NCBI RefSeq assembly: GCF_900142515.1 | Contig: NZ_FRBC01000020.1 | Coordinates: 1 to 64,000 of the forward strand | Direction of reading: 5' to 3' | DNA length: 64,000 nt | Origin: Pseudoselenomonas ruminantium | GTDB lineage: Bacteria; Bacillota; Negativicutes; Selenomonadales; Selenomonadaceae | Part shown: positions 25,233 through 33,503 of the stretch, in pieces | Layout of the letters: each line of letters begins with the position of its first letter | How positions within the stretch are numbered: position 1 is the stretch's first letter | The notes under the pieces: generated by a model | Database searches by the model: none | What the model saw: only the letters and a program-made list of their open reading frames with translations | Told to the model about the DNA's origin: nothing | Program-made: the position numbers and the translations under genes

Positions 25233-25754
25233 ATGCCCAAAAGCAATCTGACAACGTTGTGTTATGTCGAACGCGACGGCAAATACCTGATGATGCACCG
25301 GGTAAAGAAGGAAAACGACATCAATAAGGATAAATGGGTAGGCATCGGCGGCCACTTCGAAGCCGACGAAAGTCCCGAAGAATGCCTGCTGCGGGAAGCC
25401 CGGGAAGAAACGGGGCTCACTTTGACGGATTACAAGCAGCGGGGCATCATCACCTTTATCTCCGACAGATGGCAGACGGAATACATGTTTCTCTACACAG
25501 CCACGGCCTATGAAGGAAAAATCGGGGAGTGCAACGAAGGCACATTGGAATGGATCGACAAGGATGCGGTCTATGACCTGCCCCTATGGGAAGGCGATAA
25601 GATATTCTTCCGGCTGCTGGAGGAAAAACATCCCCACTTCTCTCTGAAGCTTCGGTATGAGGGCGAAGAATTGGTGGAAGCGGTGCTGGATGGTAGAGAC
25701 ATCCAGACGCACAATAAAAAAGCTGCCCCCCTTCAGGGGGAAGTGAGTCCGTAG
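25233..25754 (+). CDS. Nudix hydrolase (8-oxo-dGTP diphosphatase-like)
   Basis: 173 residues with a complete Nudix box, GX5EX7REUXEEXGU, starting GGHFEADESPEECLLREARE near residue 40 and ending EETGL. The N-terminal strand LCYVERDGKYLMMHR is typical of the MutT/YtkD group that removes oxidised dNTPs. It begins 1 bp after larE, so it is co-transcribed. The final ten codons, including the stop, lie inside the palindromic repeat at 25723; the native C-terminus probably ended near RDIQTHNKK. Confidence 0.9.
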   Translation: MPKSNLTTLCYVERDGKYLMMHRVKKENDINKDKWVGIGGHFEADESPEECLLREAREETGLTLTDYKQRGIITFISDRWQTEYMFLYTATAYEGKIGECNEGTLEWIDKDAVYDLPLWEGDKIFFRLLEEKHPHFSLKLRYEGEELVEAVLDGRDIQTHNKKAAPLQGEVSP

Positions 25755-25856
25755 GACTCGAAAGGGGGAACTCTTTGACAAGTCAGGTATTTACCAACTT
25801 GTCAGAGAGTTACCCCTTCTGCCCTTGTGGGCACCTCCCCCTGAAGGGGGAGGCAG
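25723..25856. repeat. Intergenic palindromic repeat, copy 1
   Basis: A 134-bp element with complementary ends (CTGCC...GGCAG) that folds into successive hairpins: a G/C-rich end hairpin around TTCA, GAGTCC/GGACTC, a long central stem (AACTCT.../...AGAGTT), TGCCC/GGGCA and a terminal CTCCCCC/GGGGGAG. A second element with the same layout is at 53943-54046. Confidence 0.7.
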
Positions 25857-25862
25857 GATATT

Positions 25863-26483
25863 TTAGCTTATTTGTTCAAAATCCGAGGCCGGGTGCTTGC
25901 AAAGGGGGCAGATGAAGTCGGCGGGGAGTTCGTCGCCGATGTATTCATAGCCGCAGATCTTGCAGCGATAGACATGTTTGCCTGCCGGGGGCGGGGCTGT
26001 CTGTTGTGGTTTGGGTTTGATGTTTTGCTGATAGTAGTTATAGGTGGCGGAGGGAATGTTCGTCAGAACATCCATATCTGTGACTGACGCGATAAAGAGA
26101 GTATGGGAGCCCAGGTCGATTTCCTGGGTTACCCAGCCGGCGATATAGGCGTTGGTGCTGGCGGTGATGATGGGCGCCCCATTGGCGCCACGTTTCCAGT
26201 CCGTAAAGCCCGCAAATTTGTCTACGTTCCGGCCGGATTGGAAGCCGAAGTGTTTGAAGAGGTCGAAACTGGCGGCTTCGCTGATGATGGAGGCGGTGAA
26301 TTTCTTGCTGGCCGCTACGAGTTCGCGGGTGTAGTTGGCTTTGTTGACGGCAATGGTGATCTGGTCCGGGGTATTGGCCACCTGGCAGACCGTGTTGATG
26401 ATGCAGCCGTTGTCCTTACCATCGAGGTTGGCAGTGAGGACGTAGAGGCCGTAGGGGATATTGAATAGAGTCTTCGGATTCAT
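25863..26483 (-). CDS. High-molecular-weight rubredoxin (flavin reductase-rubredoxin fusion)
   Basis: 206 residues: an N-terminal flavin-reductase-like FMN-binding domain (about 1-150), a Pro-rich linker (PQQTAPPPAG) and a C-terminal rubredoxin domain with two Cys pairs (YRCKICGYEYIGDE... and ICPLCKHPASDF). Such fusions (Hrb of Moorella, others) carry electrons from NADH to flavodiiron proteins and serve oxygen/peroxide detoxification in anaerobes. AAAGGAGG precedes ATG 26483. No flavodiiron gene is adjacent; the partner is inferred from the family. Confidence 0.92.
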   Translation of the reverse strand: MNPKTLFNIPYGLYVLTANLDGKDNGCIINTVCQVANTPDQITIAVNKANYTRELVAASKKFTASIISEAASFDLFKHFGFQSGRNVDKFAGFTDWKRGANGAPIITASTNAYIAGWVTQEIDLGSHTLFIASVTDMDVLTNIPSATYNYYQQNIKPKPQQTAPPPAGKHVYRCKICGYEYIGDELPADFICPLCKHPASDFEQIS

Positions 26484-26690
26484 GGGGAAACCTCCTTTCG
26501 TTTACCGTTTAACTACGCTGTTTATGGGAAAAATCCTGCCACGAAGACGCCTGAATGACCGTAATATTTTTCTTCAGCTGAGGCGGCTGACTCCGCCAAA
26601 CGCTTCGGAAAAACATCACGTCCAGCCGGGCTTAGTGTATGCAGAAATACGGTGAGGGGAAGAGTAGTTAGAAGCCATCAGGATTTTGTA

Positions 26691-27053
26691 GGCAAGGTTT
26701 ATGACTTTGTTCTTCACCACTAAGCAGTGGATGGGACCAATCCAGATGTCCGTCCGCTGTTCCACAGCGCTAGAGGATTTCAATATACAAACAGGAATTT
26801 CCACCACAACTTGGAAAAACAAGGAATGACACAAAGTATGTCTCGTGTAGTCCACTGCATTGACAACGGGCCTATGGAAGGATTATGGGGCATTCTTAAA
26901 CGAGAGATGTACTATGGCCGGCGTTTTACCAGCAAGCGTGATCTTATGTGTTCGATTGAAACATACATTCATTATTACAACCACAAACGTGTGCAACGGA
27001 ATCTTGGCATCCTGACACCGATAGAGAAATATATCTTGTATTTAGCCGCGTAA
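26691..27053 (+). pseudogene. IS3-family transposase OrfB fragment, inactive
   Basis: The reading frame keeps only the C-terminal third of an IS150/IS3-type DDE transposase: PLFHSARGFQYTNRNF, then HCIDNGPMEGLWGILKRE and YYNHKRVQRNLGILTPIEK. The Asp of the FHSDRG motif, the second catalytic residue, is Ala (GCT). A TAA at 26721 interrupts the matching frame and the 5' part is missing. After the stop, 27056-27130 probably holds the old right end of the IS. No intact copy lies in the window. Confidence 0.85.
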
Positions 27054-27139
27054 AAAGGCCGACAGACGAATCTGCCGACCAAAGAAATTTTATATTTTTT
27101 ATTGTCCTCTTGACGGGGAACAGCCCATTGTGCTGGGGG

Positions 27140-28324
27140 TTAATGGTTGGCCAGTTTGTAGATTTCGATGGCCGCTATCTTGTCGATGGGGTGGAAGTTG
27201 GCTACTGTTTTGGTGCCGCCGGCGGTGCAGGAGTCGGCAAGTTTCGCCAGAACGTCCTCGCTTTGGATGCCGATGCCCAGTTCGGTGAAGTTGGTGGGCA
27301 TATGGATTTCTTTGAAGTAGGCGACAGTCCGCTTAATACCGGCTTGGGCACGTTCTTCCTCGGTGCCGTCTTTGATGTTCCAGACTTTTTCAGCGAACTT
27401 TGCAAAGCGGGGGATATCATCCCGATAGACGTATTTGGCCCAGGAGCCCCAGACTGCAGTGAGGCTGGCACCGTGGGTGACATCGAAGCGGCCGGAAAGT
27501 TCATGGCCGAGCTTGTGGCAGGCGAAGTCTTTGCAGCGGCCTAGTTCAGTGAGGCCGCAATGAGAGATGGTGCCGGCGTACATGATCTCGCTCATGGCAT
27601 CATAATCGGTCTGATTTTTGATCGCGCGGTAGGAGCAATCGATGACCGTGGTCATAAGAGCCTCGGCGATGCGGTCAGTCAGGGCATTTTCTTCCTTGAC
27701 ATTAGTGAAGTATCGCTCCAGTGTATGCATAAGGATATCTGCGATGCCGCAGACCAGCTGTTTTTTCGGCACGGTGAAGGTCAGCTCTGGATTCATAAAG
27801 GCCAAAGCCGGACGGTTGAAGGGGGTATTGAGTCCTGCTTTTTTGCCTGTTTCCTCGTTGGTGATGACGGCAGAATCGCTGGTCTCACTGCCGGCTGCAG
27901 AGAGTGTCAGCACGGCGCCAACGGGCAGGCTTTTTTCGAGCTTCACAGTGCCATTCCAGAAGGACCAGACGTCGATTTCAGGATTAGCGGTACCGTGAGC
28001 GGTGGCCTTTGCGGAGTCAATAACGCTGCCGCCGCCGATAGCGAGGATAAAGTCTGCCTTGAAGTCGATGGCCTCTTTTACGGCTTCACGAACCCATGAA
28101 AGTCGGGGATTTGGCTGGACACCTCCCTTGCTCTTGGTGAACAGGCCGGCAGAGTGCAGCTGGTTTTCGATTTTGCCTAGCAGGCCGCTTTTGACAATGC
28201 TGCCGCCTCCATAGACGATGAACACCCGATGGGCGTTATAGGTGGGGAGCTTTTCGGCAACTTTTTCCTCGGCGCCACGGCCAAAAACGATTTCTGTAGG
28301 AACTTTGAAGTTGAATGCTTGCAT
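27140..28324 (-). CDS. Iron-containing alcohol dehydrogenase (butanol dehydrogenase-like)
   Basis: A 394-residue group III alcohol dehydrogenase of the BdhA/YqhD type, reducing aldehydes with NAD(P)H. The nucleotide-binding region AIGGGSVIDSAK is near residue 95. Metal ligands are Asp and His in GIADILMHTLE and two His in CHKLGHELSGRFDVTHG. The length and motif spacing are typical. The gene is alone, with AGGTATCAC upstream of ATG 28324. A role in fermentative redox balance is inferred. Confidence 0.92.
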   Translation of the reverse strand: MQAFNFKVPTEIVFGRGAEEKVAEKLPTYNAHRVFIVYGGGSIVKSGLLGKIENQLHSAGLFTKSKGGVQPNPRLSWVREAVKEAIDFKADFILAIGGGSVIDSAKATAHGTANPEIDVWSFWNGTVKLEKSLPVGAVLTLSAAGSETSDSAVITNEETGKKAGLNTPFNRPALAFMNPELTFTVPKKQLVCGIADILMHTLERYFTNVKEENALTDRIAEALMTTVIDCSYRAIKNQTDYDAMSEIMYAGTISHCGLTELGRCKDFACHKLGHELSGRFDVTHGASLTAVWGSWAKYVYRDDIPRFAKFAEKVWNIKDGTEEERAQAGIKRTVAYFKEIHMPTNFTELGIGIQSEDVLAKLADSCTAGGTKTVANFHPIDKIAAIEIYKLANH

Positions 28325-28523
28325 AGTGATACCTCCATAGATTGCTTGCTATCATATTGAGTATTATATAAAAAAAGGAAAAATCCTGCTATATATTTGT
28401 GGAAAATACGTCTGCATGCGGGAGGATATTTTCTGGTGTTGAGACGGATAAGCCTTTAGATGCTCCGGGTGACGCCAAGGGATGAGGCAGGGAGAGGGAG
28501 TGTGTTTTCACTGGTGTTTTTTG

Positions 28524-28552
28524 TTGACACTGACTGATGTCTTTGCTATTAT
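28524..28552 (+). promoter_or_regulatory. Promoter of purB-purA
   Basis: TTGACA (28524-28529), 17 bp, TATTAT (28547-28552), a near-consensus promoter about 145 bp upstream of the purB start. Confidence 0.8.
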
Positions 28553-28579
28553 AAGAAAGGGAAACTGTAAACAAATTCT

Positions 28580-28640
28580 CCAAACTCAAAATGAGGCTGG
28601 ACTTCGCAAGTGGCGGGGCAGTCAATTTGAGTTTTATTTT
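28580..28640 (+). promoter_or_regulatory. Structured purB leader with terminator-like stem
   Basis: AAACTCAAA near 28582 pairs with TTTGAGTTT near 28627-28635, followed by a T-rich stretch. Inside the stem lies a smaller hairpin ACTT-CGC-AAGT. It may be an attenuator; I cannot match it to a known riboswitch. Confidence 0.45.
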
Positions 28641-28698
28641 CGTGTTTTCACTTCCGCGGTACAGAGATGCCGCAAGAATCCTGAGGAGGAATTCACTA

Positions 28699-29991
28699 AT
28701 GATTGAACGCTACACCAACCCGGAGATGGGTCATCTTTGGTCCATCGAGAACGAATGGCAGCAAATCCTGAATGTGGAGCTGGCTGCCTGCGATGTTATG
28801 GCAGAACTGGGCGAAATCCCGGTGGAGGCTGCGAAGAACATTCGCGCCAAGGCAAAGTTTGACGTGAAGCGCATCAAGGAAATTGAATCCGTGACGCATC
28901 ATGATATCATTGCCTTCCTGACCAACGTCGCTGAAAATGTTGGTGAAGATTCCAAGTATGTGCATAAGGGGCTGACGTCCAGCGACGTAAAGGATACCGC
29001 TTATTGCATGATGATGCGGGATGCTGCAGACATCATCCTCGACGACCTGCGCAAATTCCGTGAGGTTCTGCGCCGCCGCGCCGTGGAATTCAAACATACG
29101 CCTTGCATTGGCCGTACCCATGGCATTCATGCTGAGCCCATGACCTTTGGCCTCAAGATGGCTCTCTGGAGTGCAGAGATTGAACGCGATATCGACCGTG
29201 TGGAACATGCGAAAAAGACGGTTTCCGTCTGCAAGCTCTCCGGTGCGGTTGGCACTTACTCCAACATCGACCCGGAAATCGAGCAGCGTGTGGCCAAGAA
29301 GCTGGGCTTGACTCCGGTTCCCCTGGCAACCCAGGTTATCCAGCGTGACCGTCATGCTGAATTCGTGACGACGTTGGCTATCGTTTCCAGCACGCTGGAA
29401 AAAATCGCTACGGAAGTCCGCAACTTGCAGCGCACGGATATCCGTGAAGCTGAAGAGTACTTCTCCCCGGGGCAGAAGGGTTCTTCTGCTATGCCGCATA
29501 AGCGCAATCCCATCAACTGCGAACGAATCTCCGGTATGGCCCGCCTTGTACGTGGTAACGCTGTCGCAGCGCTGGAGGATATCACCCTCTGGCATGAGCG
29601 CGATATTTCCCATTCCTCCGTTGAGCGCGTGATCCTGCCGGACAGCACCATCAACGTGGATTATTGCACTCGCAAGCTCACGAACATCATCGATAAGCTG
29701 CTGGTTTATCCGGATAAGATGCTCCATGATATGGAACGCACCGGCGGCCTTATCTACAGCCAGCGCATCATGCTGAGTGTTGTCAGCAAGGGCGTGCTGC
29801 GTGAGGATGCTTATAAGTGGGTACAGCGCAATGCCATGAAGCGCTGGATGGAAGGTCAGGATTTCCGCACGAGTGTGGAAAATGACCCGGATATCACGAA
29901 GTATCTGACGAAGGAAGAAATCGACGATTGCTTCGATTACAAGTATTTCCTGCGTCATGTCGATATGATTTTTGAACGTTTCGGACTTTGA
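28699..29991 (+). CDS. purB: Adenylosuccinate lyase
   Basis: Acts twice in purine synthesis, splitting SAICAR and adenylosuccinate to release fumarate. The fumarase/aspartase signature GSSAMPHKRNP is present (about residues 262-272) with the SSD motif region GLTSSDVKDTAY. ATG 28699 follows TGAGGAGGAATTC; the longer open frame lacks a ribosome site and runs into leader sequence. 430 aa. purA follows 32 bp later, so the two AMP-branch enzymes are co-expressed. Confidence 0.97.
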   Translation: MIERYTNPEMGHLWSIENEWQQILNVELAACDVMAELGEIPVEAAKNIRAKAKFDVKRIKEIESVTHHDIIAFLTNVAENVGEDSKYVHKGLTSSDVKDTAYCMMMRDAADIILDDLRKFREVLRRRAVEFKHTPCIGRTHGIHAEPMTFGLKMALWSAEIERDIDRVEHAKKTVSVCKLSGAVGTYSNIDPEIEQRVAKKLGLTPVPLATQVIQRDRHAEFVTTLAIVSSTLEKIATEVRNLQRTDIREAEEYFSPGQKGSSAMPHKRNPINCERISGMARLVRGNAVAALEDITLWHERDISHSSVERVILPDSTINVDYCTRKLTNIIDKLLVYPDKMLHDMERTGGLIYSQRIMLSVVSKGVLREDAYKWVQRNAMKRWMEGQDFRTSVENDPDITKYLTKEEIDDCFDYKYFLRHVDMIFERFGL

Positions 29992-30023
29992 TTCTGGAAT
30001 CAAAGCATTAAGGAGAGAGACAT

Positions 30024-31310
30024 ATGTCAACAGTAGTAGTAACCGGTACCCAGTGGGGCGATGAAGGTAAGGGGAAAATCGTCGATTATCTGGCTCAGCA
30101 GGCAGATACGGTAGTCCGTTTTCAGGGCGGCAGCAATGCCGGTCATACGGTCATGGTAGACGGCGAGGCCTATAAGCTGCGCCTGATGCCTTCCGGAATC
30201 CTGTTCAAAGGTTCCCATTGCATTGTCGGCAATGGCGTGGCTTTTGATCCCATGGTCATGCTGGAGGAAATGGATGGTCTGGCTGCAAGAGGCGTTGACC
30301 TGTCCGGCATCCGCATTTCCAACCGTGCTCATGTGGTGCTGCCGTACCATCGCCTGATGGATGGCATCGGTGACGAAGCCCGCGGTGACAACAAGATCGG
30401 CACCACCAAACGTGGTATCGGCCCCTGCTACATGGACCGCGACAACCGCATCGGCATCCGCGTCTGCGACTTGATGGATGAGGAAGAATTCGCTAAGCGT
30501 CTGCAGGAGAACCTGGAAATCAAGAATAAGGAACTGAAGCTCCTCTATGACCATGAGCCGCTGTCCTATGATGAGATCCTCAAGGAATATCTGGGTTATG
30601 CAGAGCGCCTGCGCCCCTATGTCTGCGATACCATTGCTCTGCTGAATGACGAAATCAAAGAGGGCCGCAAGATTCTCTTCGAAGGTGCTCAGGCTACGAT
30701 GCTGGATATTGACTATGGCACTTATCCGTATGTTACCGCTTCTCATCCCATTTCTGGTGGTGTAGGCGTGGGCGCTGGCGTGGCTCCCAACAAGATCGAC
30801 AAGGTTGTGGGTATCGTCAAGGCTTACTGCACCCGTGTGGGTGAGGGACCCTTCCCCACGGAACAGCTCAATGCTATCGGCGAGAAGATCCGTGAAGAAG
30901 GTCATGAGTACGGTGTTGTTACGGGCCGTCCCCGTCGTACGGGCTGGCTCGATGCCTGCGTGGTCCGCTATGCCGGCCTGATTTCCGGTATCGACTACAT
31001 GGCTGTGACACGTCTCGACATTCTCGACAACTTCGAGGAGATCAAGATGTGCGTGGCCTACAAGTACAAAGGCGAAATTCTCAACGAGATTCCGGCCAGC
31101 CTCAAGGTGCTGGCGGAAGTTGAACCGGTCTACGAGACTTTCGAGGGCTGGAATACGGATATCAGCAAGGTGCGCAAGTACGAAGATCTGCCAGAAAACG
31201 CCAAGAAATATCTTGAACGCATGGCAGAAGTGACCGGCATCAAGCTGGGCATCGTATCCGTTGGCCCGAACCGCGATGAAACCATCGTCCTGGCACAGGA
31301 TATTTTCTAA
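30024..31310 (+). CDS. purA: Adenylosuccinate synthetase
   Basis: GTP-dependent enzyme joining IMP and aspartate, first step of AMP synthesis. The P-loop-like GTQWGDEGKGKIVD is at residues 8-21, with GGSNAGHT, a tRRGIGP-type loop (TTKRGIGPCY) and the C-terminal GTP-binding VGPNRDET intact. 428 aa is standard. AAGGAGAG precedes the ATG, 32 bp after purB. The unit ends at a strong terminator. Confidence 0.98.
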   Translation: MSTVVVTGTQWGDEGKGKIVDYLAQQADTVVRFQGGSNAGHTVMVDGEAYKLRLMPSGILFKGSHCIVGNGVAFDPMVMLEEMDGLAARGVDLSGIRISNRAHVVLPYHRLMDGIGDEARGDNKIGTTKRGIGPCYMDRDNRIGIRVCDLMDEEEFAKRLQENLEIKNKELKLLYDHEPLSYDEILKEYLGYAERLRPYVCDTIALLNDEIKEGRKILFEGAQATMLDIDYGTYPYVTASHPISGGVGVGAGVAPNKIDKVVGIVKAYCTRVGEGPFPTEQLNAIGEKIREEGHEYGVVTGRPRRTGWLDACVVRYAGLISGIDYMAVTRLDILDNFEEIKMCVAYKYKGEILNEIPASLKVLAEVEPVYETFEGWNTDISKVRKYEDLPENAKKYLERMAEVTGIKLGIVSVGPNRDETIVLAQDIF

Positions 31311-31320
31311 GATTATGAAT

Positions 31321-31370
31321 AAAAACAGGTATTTCCGCTACCGTATCGTTTCGGAAATACCTGTTTTATT
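31321..31370. terminator. Bidirectional terminator between purA and flagellin
   Basis: A perfect 16-bp stem (31322-31337 with 31352-31367) with A-run and T-run sides, between convergent genes. Confidence 0.9.
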
Positions 31371-31388
31371 TTTAGGCTGTTGAAGTGG

Positions 31389-32921
31389 CTATTGCAGTAA
31401 TTTTAAGACATTGCCGCTATTTTTGTTAGCCTGTGCCAGCATGGCCTGTGCAGACTGGTTTAAGACATTGGATTTGATATAGCCGGTCATTTCCTTAGCC
31501 ATATCGGCATCACGAATCAGGCTCTCCGCCGATTCGGTGTTTTCCTCGCCGGTCACCAAATTGCTTTCTGTTTGGTTAAGCCGCATCTGATAAGCACCCA
31601 TGCGGGTGATCTCATTCAAGGCATAATCAACAGCATGATCCAAAAGCCCCATGGCTACCAAAGCTGCCTCCAATGGAGTAACGTGGGCATTTTCTATCCC
31701 CATGTCCTTGGGCCACATGGCATTGATGAATACCCGCAAATTCTGGTTGGCCTTAGGTCCGGTATGAATAATCAAGGGATCTCCGATCACAAGGTCGGTA
31801 CTTTCGAATTCGTTCCGTGGTTCGCCATAAATGCCATTGATGAACTGCAAGGGGCACTTGTCATCATTTTTTAAGAAATAATAACTGCCGTTGATTTCAG
31901 CTAAACGCAAGTAGTGCAATTCATCAATCAAAAGATTAGATGAAGTTGTGTCAAAGGTGTTGGAGGTCACATATTGTTTTATGGGCATTTGGCCTTGTGC
32001 AGATTTTACGGCATTAAATACTGCCTGTGCCAAATCTGTTGCGTTGGTCACGTTTTGAATACCTACGGTATAAGCCCGGGCAAAACCATTGACCAGTTGG
32101 CCGGCTGGGGGCGTTGGAGAAGTAGTATAGGAAGAGGAAGTGGTACTGGCATCAAAAATAAAATTAATATACTGTGAACATTCGCCACAAAGGATGGCGA
32201 ATCCCTTTCCGTCCAAAGCACTGGGGTAATTTACCGATAGGTTGGAAAAATCCATGGCTACAGCAATTTGTTTACGCTGGGCACTATTAGGTGGTCGTAG
32301 CTGACCTTGTCCCACCCAGTAATTCCAATTCCCGTTGCCGCTGCCCACATAACTGCTGTCTACTGGTACACCGGTTCGTCCGCCGGAAATGATGCGATTA
32401 TCCGAAGCACAGGTGTTAAAGGCTGGCTGAAAACCGCTGATTAATGTGTTTTGTCCGCTGCCTCCACTTCCAGAGGTGTCCAGCCGGTATTGGGCATAGT
32501 CCCCCGTCAGTAACAGTCGGCCATTGTAGTTGGTGGTGGCTGTGATCTCCGTAATGCTTTCCATGCGGCTGGAAAATTCTTTTTCGAGAGTCTCTCTGTC
32601 CAAATCTGTATTGTGGTCGTTAGCCGAATTGATGGCTAACTCCTTCATGGAGCGCAGGTTATTGATAATTTCCTGCATGCCGCCTTCGGCGGTAGCTACT
32701 AAATTCCTGCCGGTTTGTGTGTTTTGAATATCCTGCCCCAGGGATCGGATCATCACGCGCATCCGTTCCGAAATGGAGTAGCCAGAAGCATCATCACCGG
32801 CACTGTTGATGCGCATCCCGCTGGCAACCTTCTGTAGCTGCTGGTTCCGGCTGGAATCATTTTTCTTCATTTGTCCCAGCGCCATCATACTGCTGCTGTC
32901 ATTGCGAATTGTCATAGCCAT
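31389..32921 (-). CDS. Flagellin
   Basis: A 510-residue flagellin. The conserved N-terminal D0/D1 domain (QLQKVASGMRINSAGDDASG, SISERMR) and C-terminal D0/D1 domain (AESLIRDADMAKEM, MLAQANKN...LKLLQ) bracket a variable region of about 290 residues. ATG 32921 is chosen because GAAGGGA is upstream and MAMTIRND fits flagellin starts. No other flagellar gene is in the window, so it may be an extra filament subunit. A TTGCCG-18-TACAAT promoter lies upstream; I see no good sigma-28 site. Confidence 0.93.
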   Translation of the reverse strand: MAMTIRNDSSSMMALGQMKKNDSSRNQQLQKVASGMRINSAGDDASGYSISERMRVMIRSLGQDIQNTQTGRNLVATAEGGMQEIINNLRSMKELAINSANDHNTDLDRETLEKEFSSRMESITEITATTNYNGRLLLTGDYAQYRLDTSGSGGSGQNTLISGFQPAFNTCASDNRIISGGRTGVPVDSSYVGSGNGNWNYWVGQGQLRPPNSAQRKQIAVAMDFSNLSVNYPSALDGKGFAILCGECSQYINFIFDASTTSSSYTTSPTPPAGQLVNGFARAYTVGIQNVTNATDLAQAVFNAVKSAQGQMPIKQYVTSNTFDTTSSNLLIDELHYLRLAEINGSYYFLKNDDKCPLQFINGIYGEPRNEFESTDLVIGDPLIIHTGPKANQNLRVFINAMWPKDMGIENAHVTPLEAALVAMGLLDHAVDYALNEITRMGAYQMRLNQTESNLVTGEENTESAESLIRDADMAKEMTGYIKSNVLNQSAQAMLAQANKNSGNVLKLLQ

Positions 32922-32980
32922 AGGAAAAGTCCCTTCTTCCTTTTGTAATCCCTGACAAAACAATACATCTTATATACTAT

Positions 32981-33010
32981 ATTGTATAATAATTTTTTTT
33001 ATTTCGGCAA
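32981..33010 (-). promoter_or_regulatory. Promoter of the flagellin gene
   Basis: On the reverse strand TTGCCG (33010-33005), 18 bp, TACAAT (32986-32981). GCCGAAAT at the same place resembles a sigma-28 -10 (6 of 8) but lacks a TAAA -35. Confidence 0.5.
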
Positions 33011-33290
33011 GTCTTTTTTGGAGAAAATAAATCGGGGACAACTGCCTGTGAATGTATGCCCCCTCCAATTTATTATAAAAAATCTTTCTGCAAGGGGGAT
33101 ATTTTCTTTTTATGGCGAACAATTACACTAATAGAAAACCATGGCGCACTGTTTATGTATACATTACTTAAATTTACAAAAACAGTGGATTTTTATGCAA
33201 ATATCTGCTATGATGTAAAAGTATATAAGAAATAGATATATTTAATATGTAAATTGAGTTATATTGATTGTGTAATTGGAGGCGGGTTTC
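33011..33290. other. Intergenic region between flagellin and korD
   Basis: It holds a CCCCCT/AGGGGG hairpin near 33058-33101, an 8-bp stem CACTGTTT/AAACAGTG (about 33148-33188) followed by a short T-run, and an extended -10 promoter TGCTATGAT (33206-33214) that probably drives korDABC. No gene is supported here. Confidence 0.5.
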
Positions 33291-33503
33291 ATGAAGGCTG
33301 AGATTAGCGTCAAGTTGGCGCGGTGTAAAGGCTGCGGCATCTGCGCGGCTTTTTGCCCCAAGTCGGTTCTCGGAATTGACGAGCTGGGCAAAGTCGTTGT
33401 CGCACATCCGGAAGACTGTATTGGCTGTGGGCAGTGTGAGCTGCGCTGTCCGGATTATGCAGTATTTGTGGATAAAGTTACAGCAAAGGGGGGCGCAGCA
33501 TGA
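33291..33503 (+). CDS. korD: 2-oxoacid:ferredoxin oxidoreductase delta subunit (ferredoxin)
   Basis: A 70-residue 2[4Fe-4S] ferredoxin with two clusters of Cys: CKGCGICAAFCP and CIGCGQCELRCP. Placed first in the korDABC operon, it passes electrons from the catalytic subunits to free ferredoxin. ATG 33291 follows GGAGGCGGG; an in-frame ATG-like start further up lies inside the ribosome site. Its stop overlaps the korA start (ATGA). Confidence 0.93.
   Translation: MKAEISVKLARCKGCGICAAFCPKSVLGIDELGKVVVAHPEDCIGCGQCELRCPDYAVFVDKVTAKGGAA

Noticed and set aside
33113-33172. 19-codon open frame upstream of korD
   Set aside because: Spacing to the nearest purine-rich site is too long and there is no other support.
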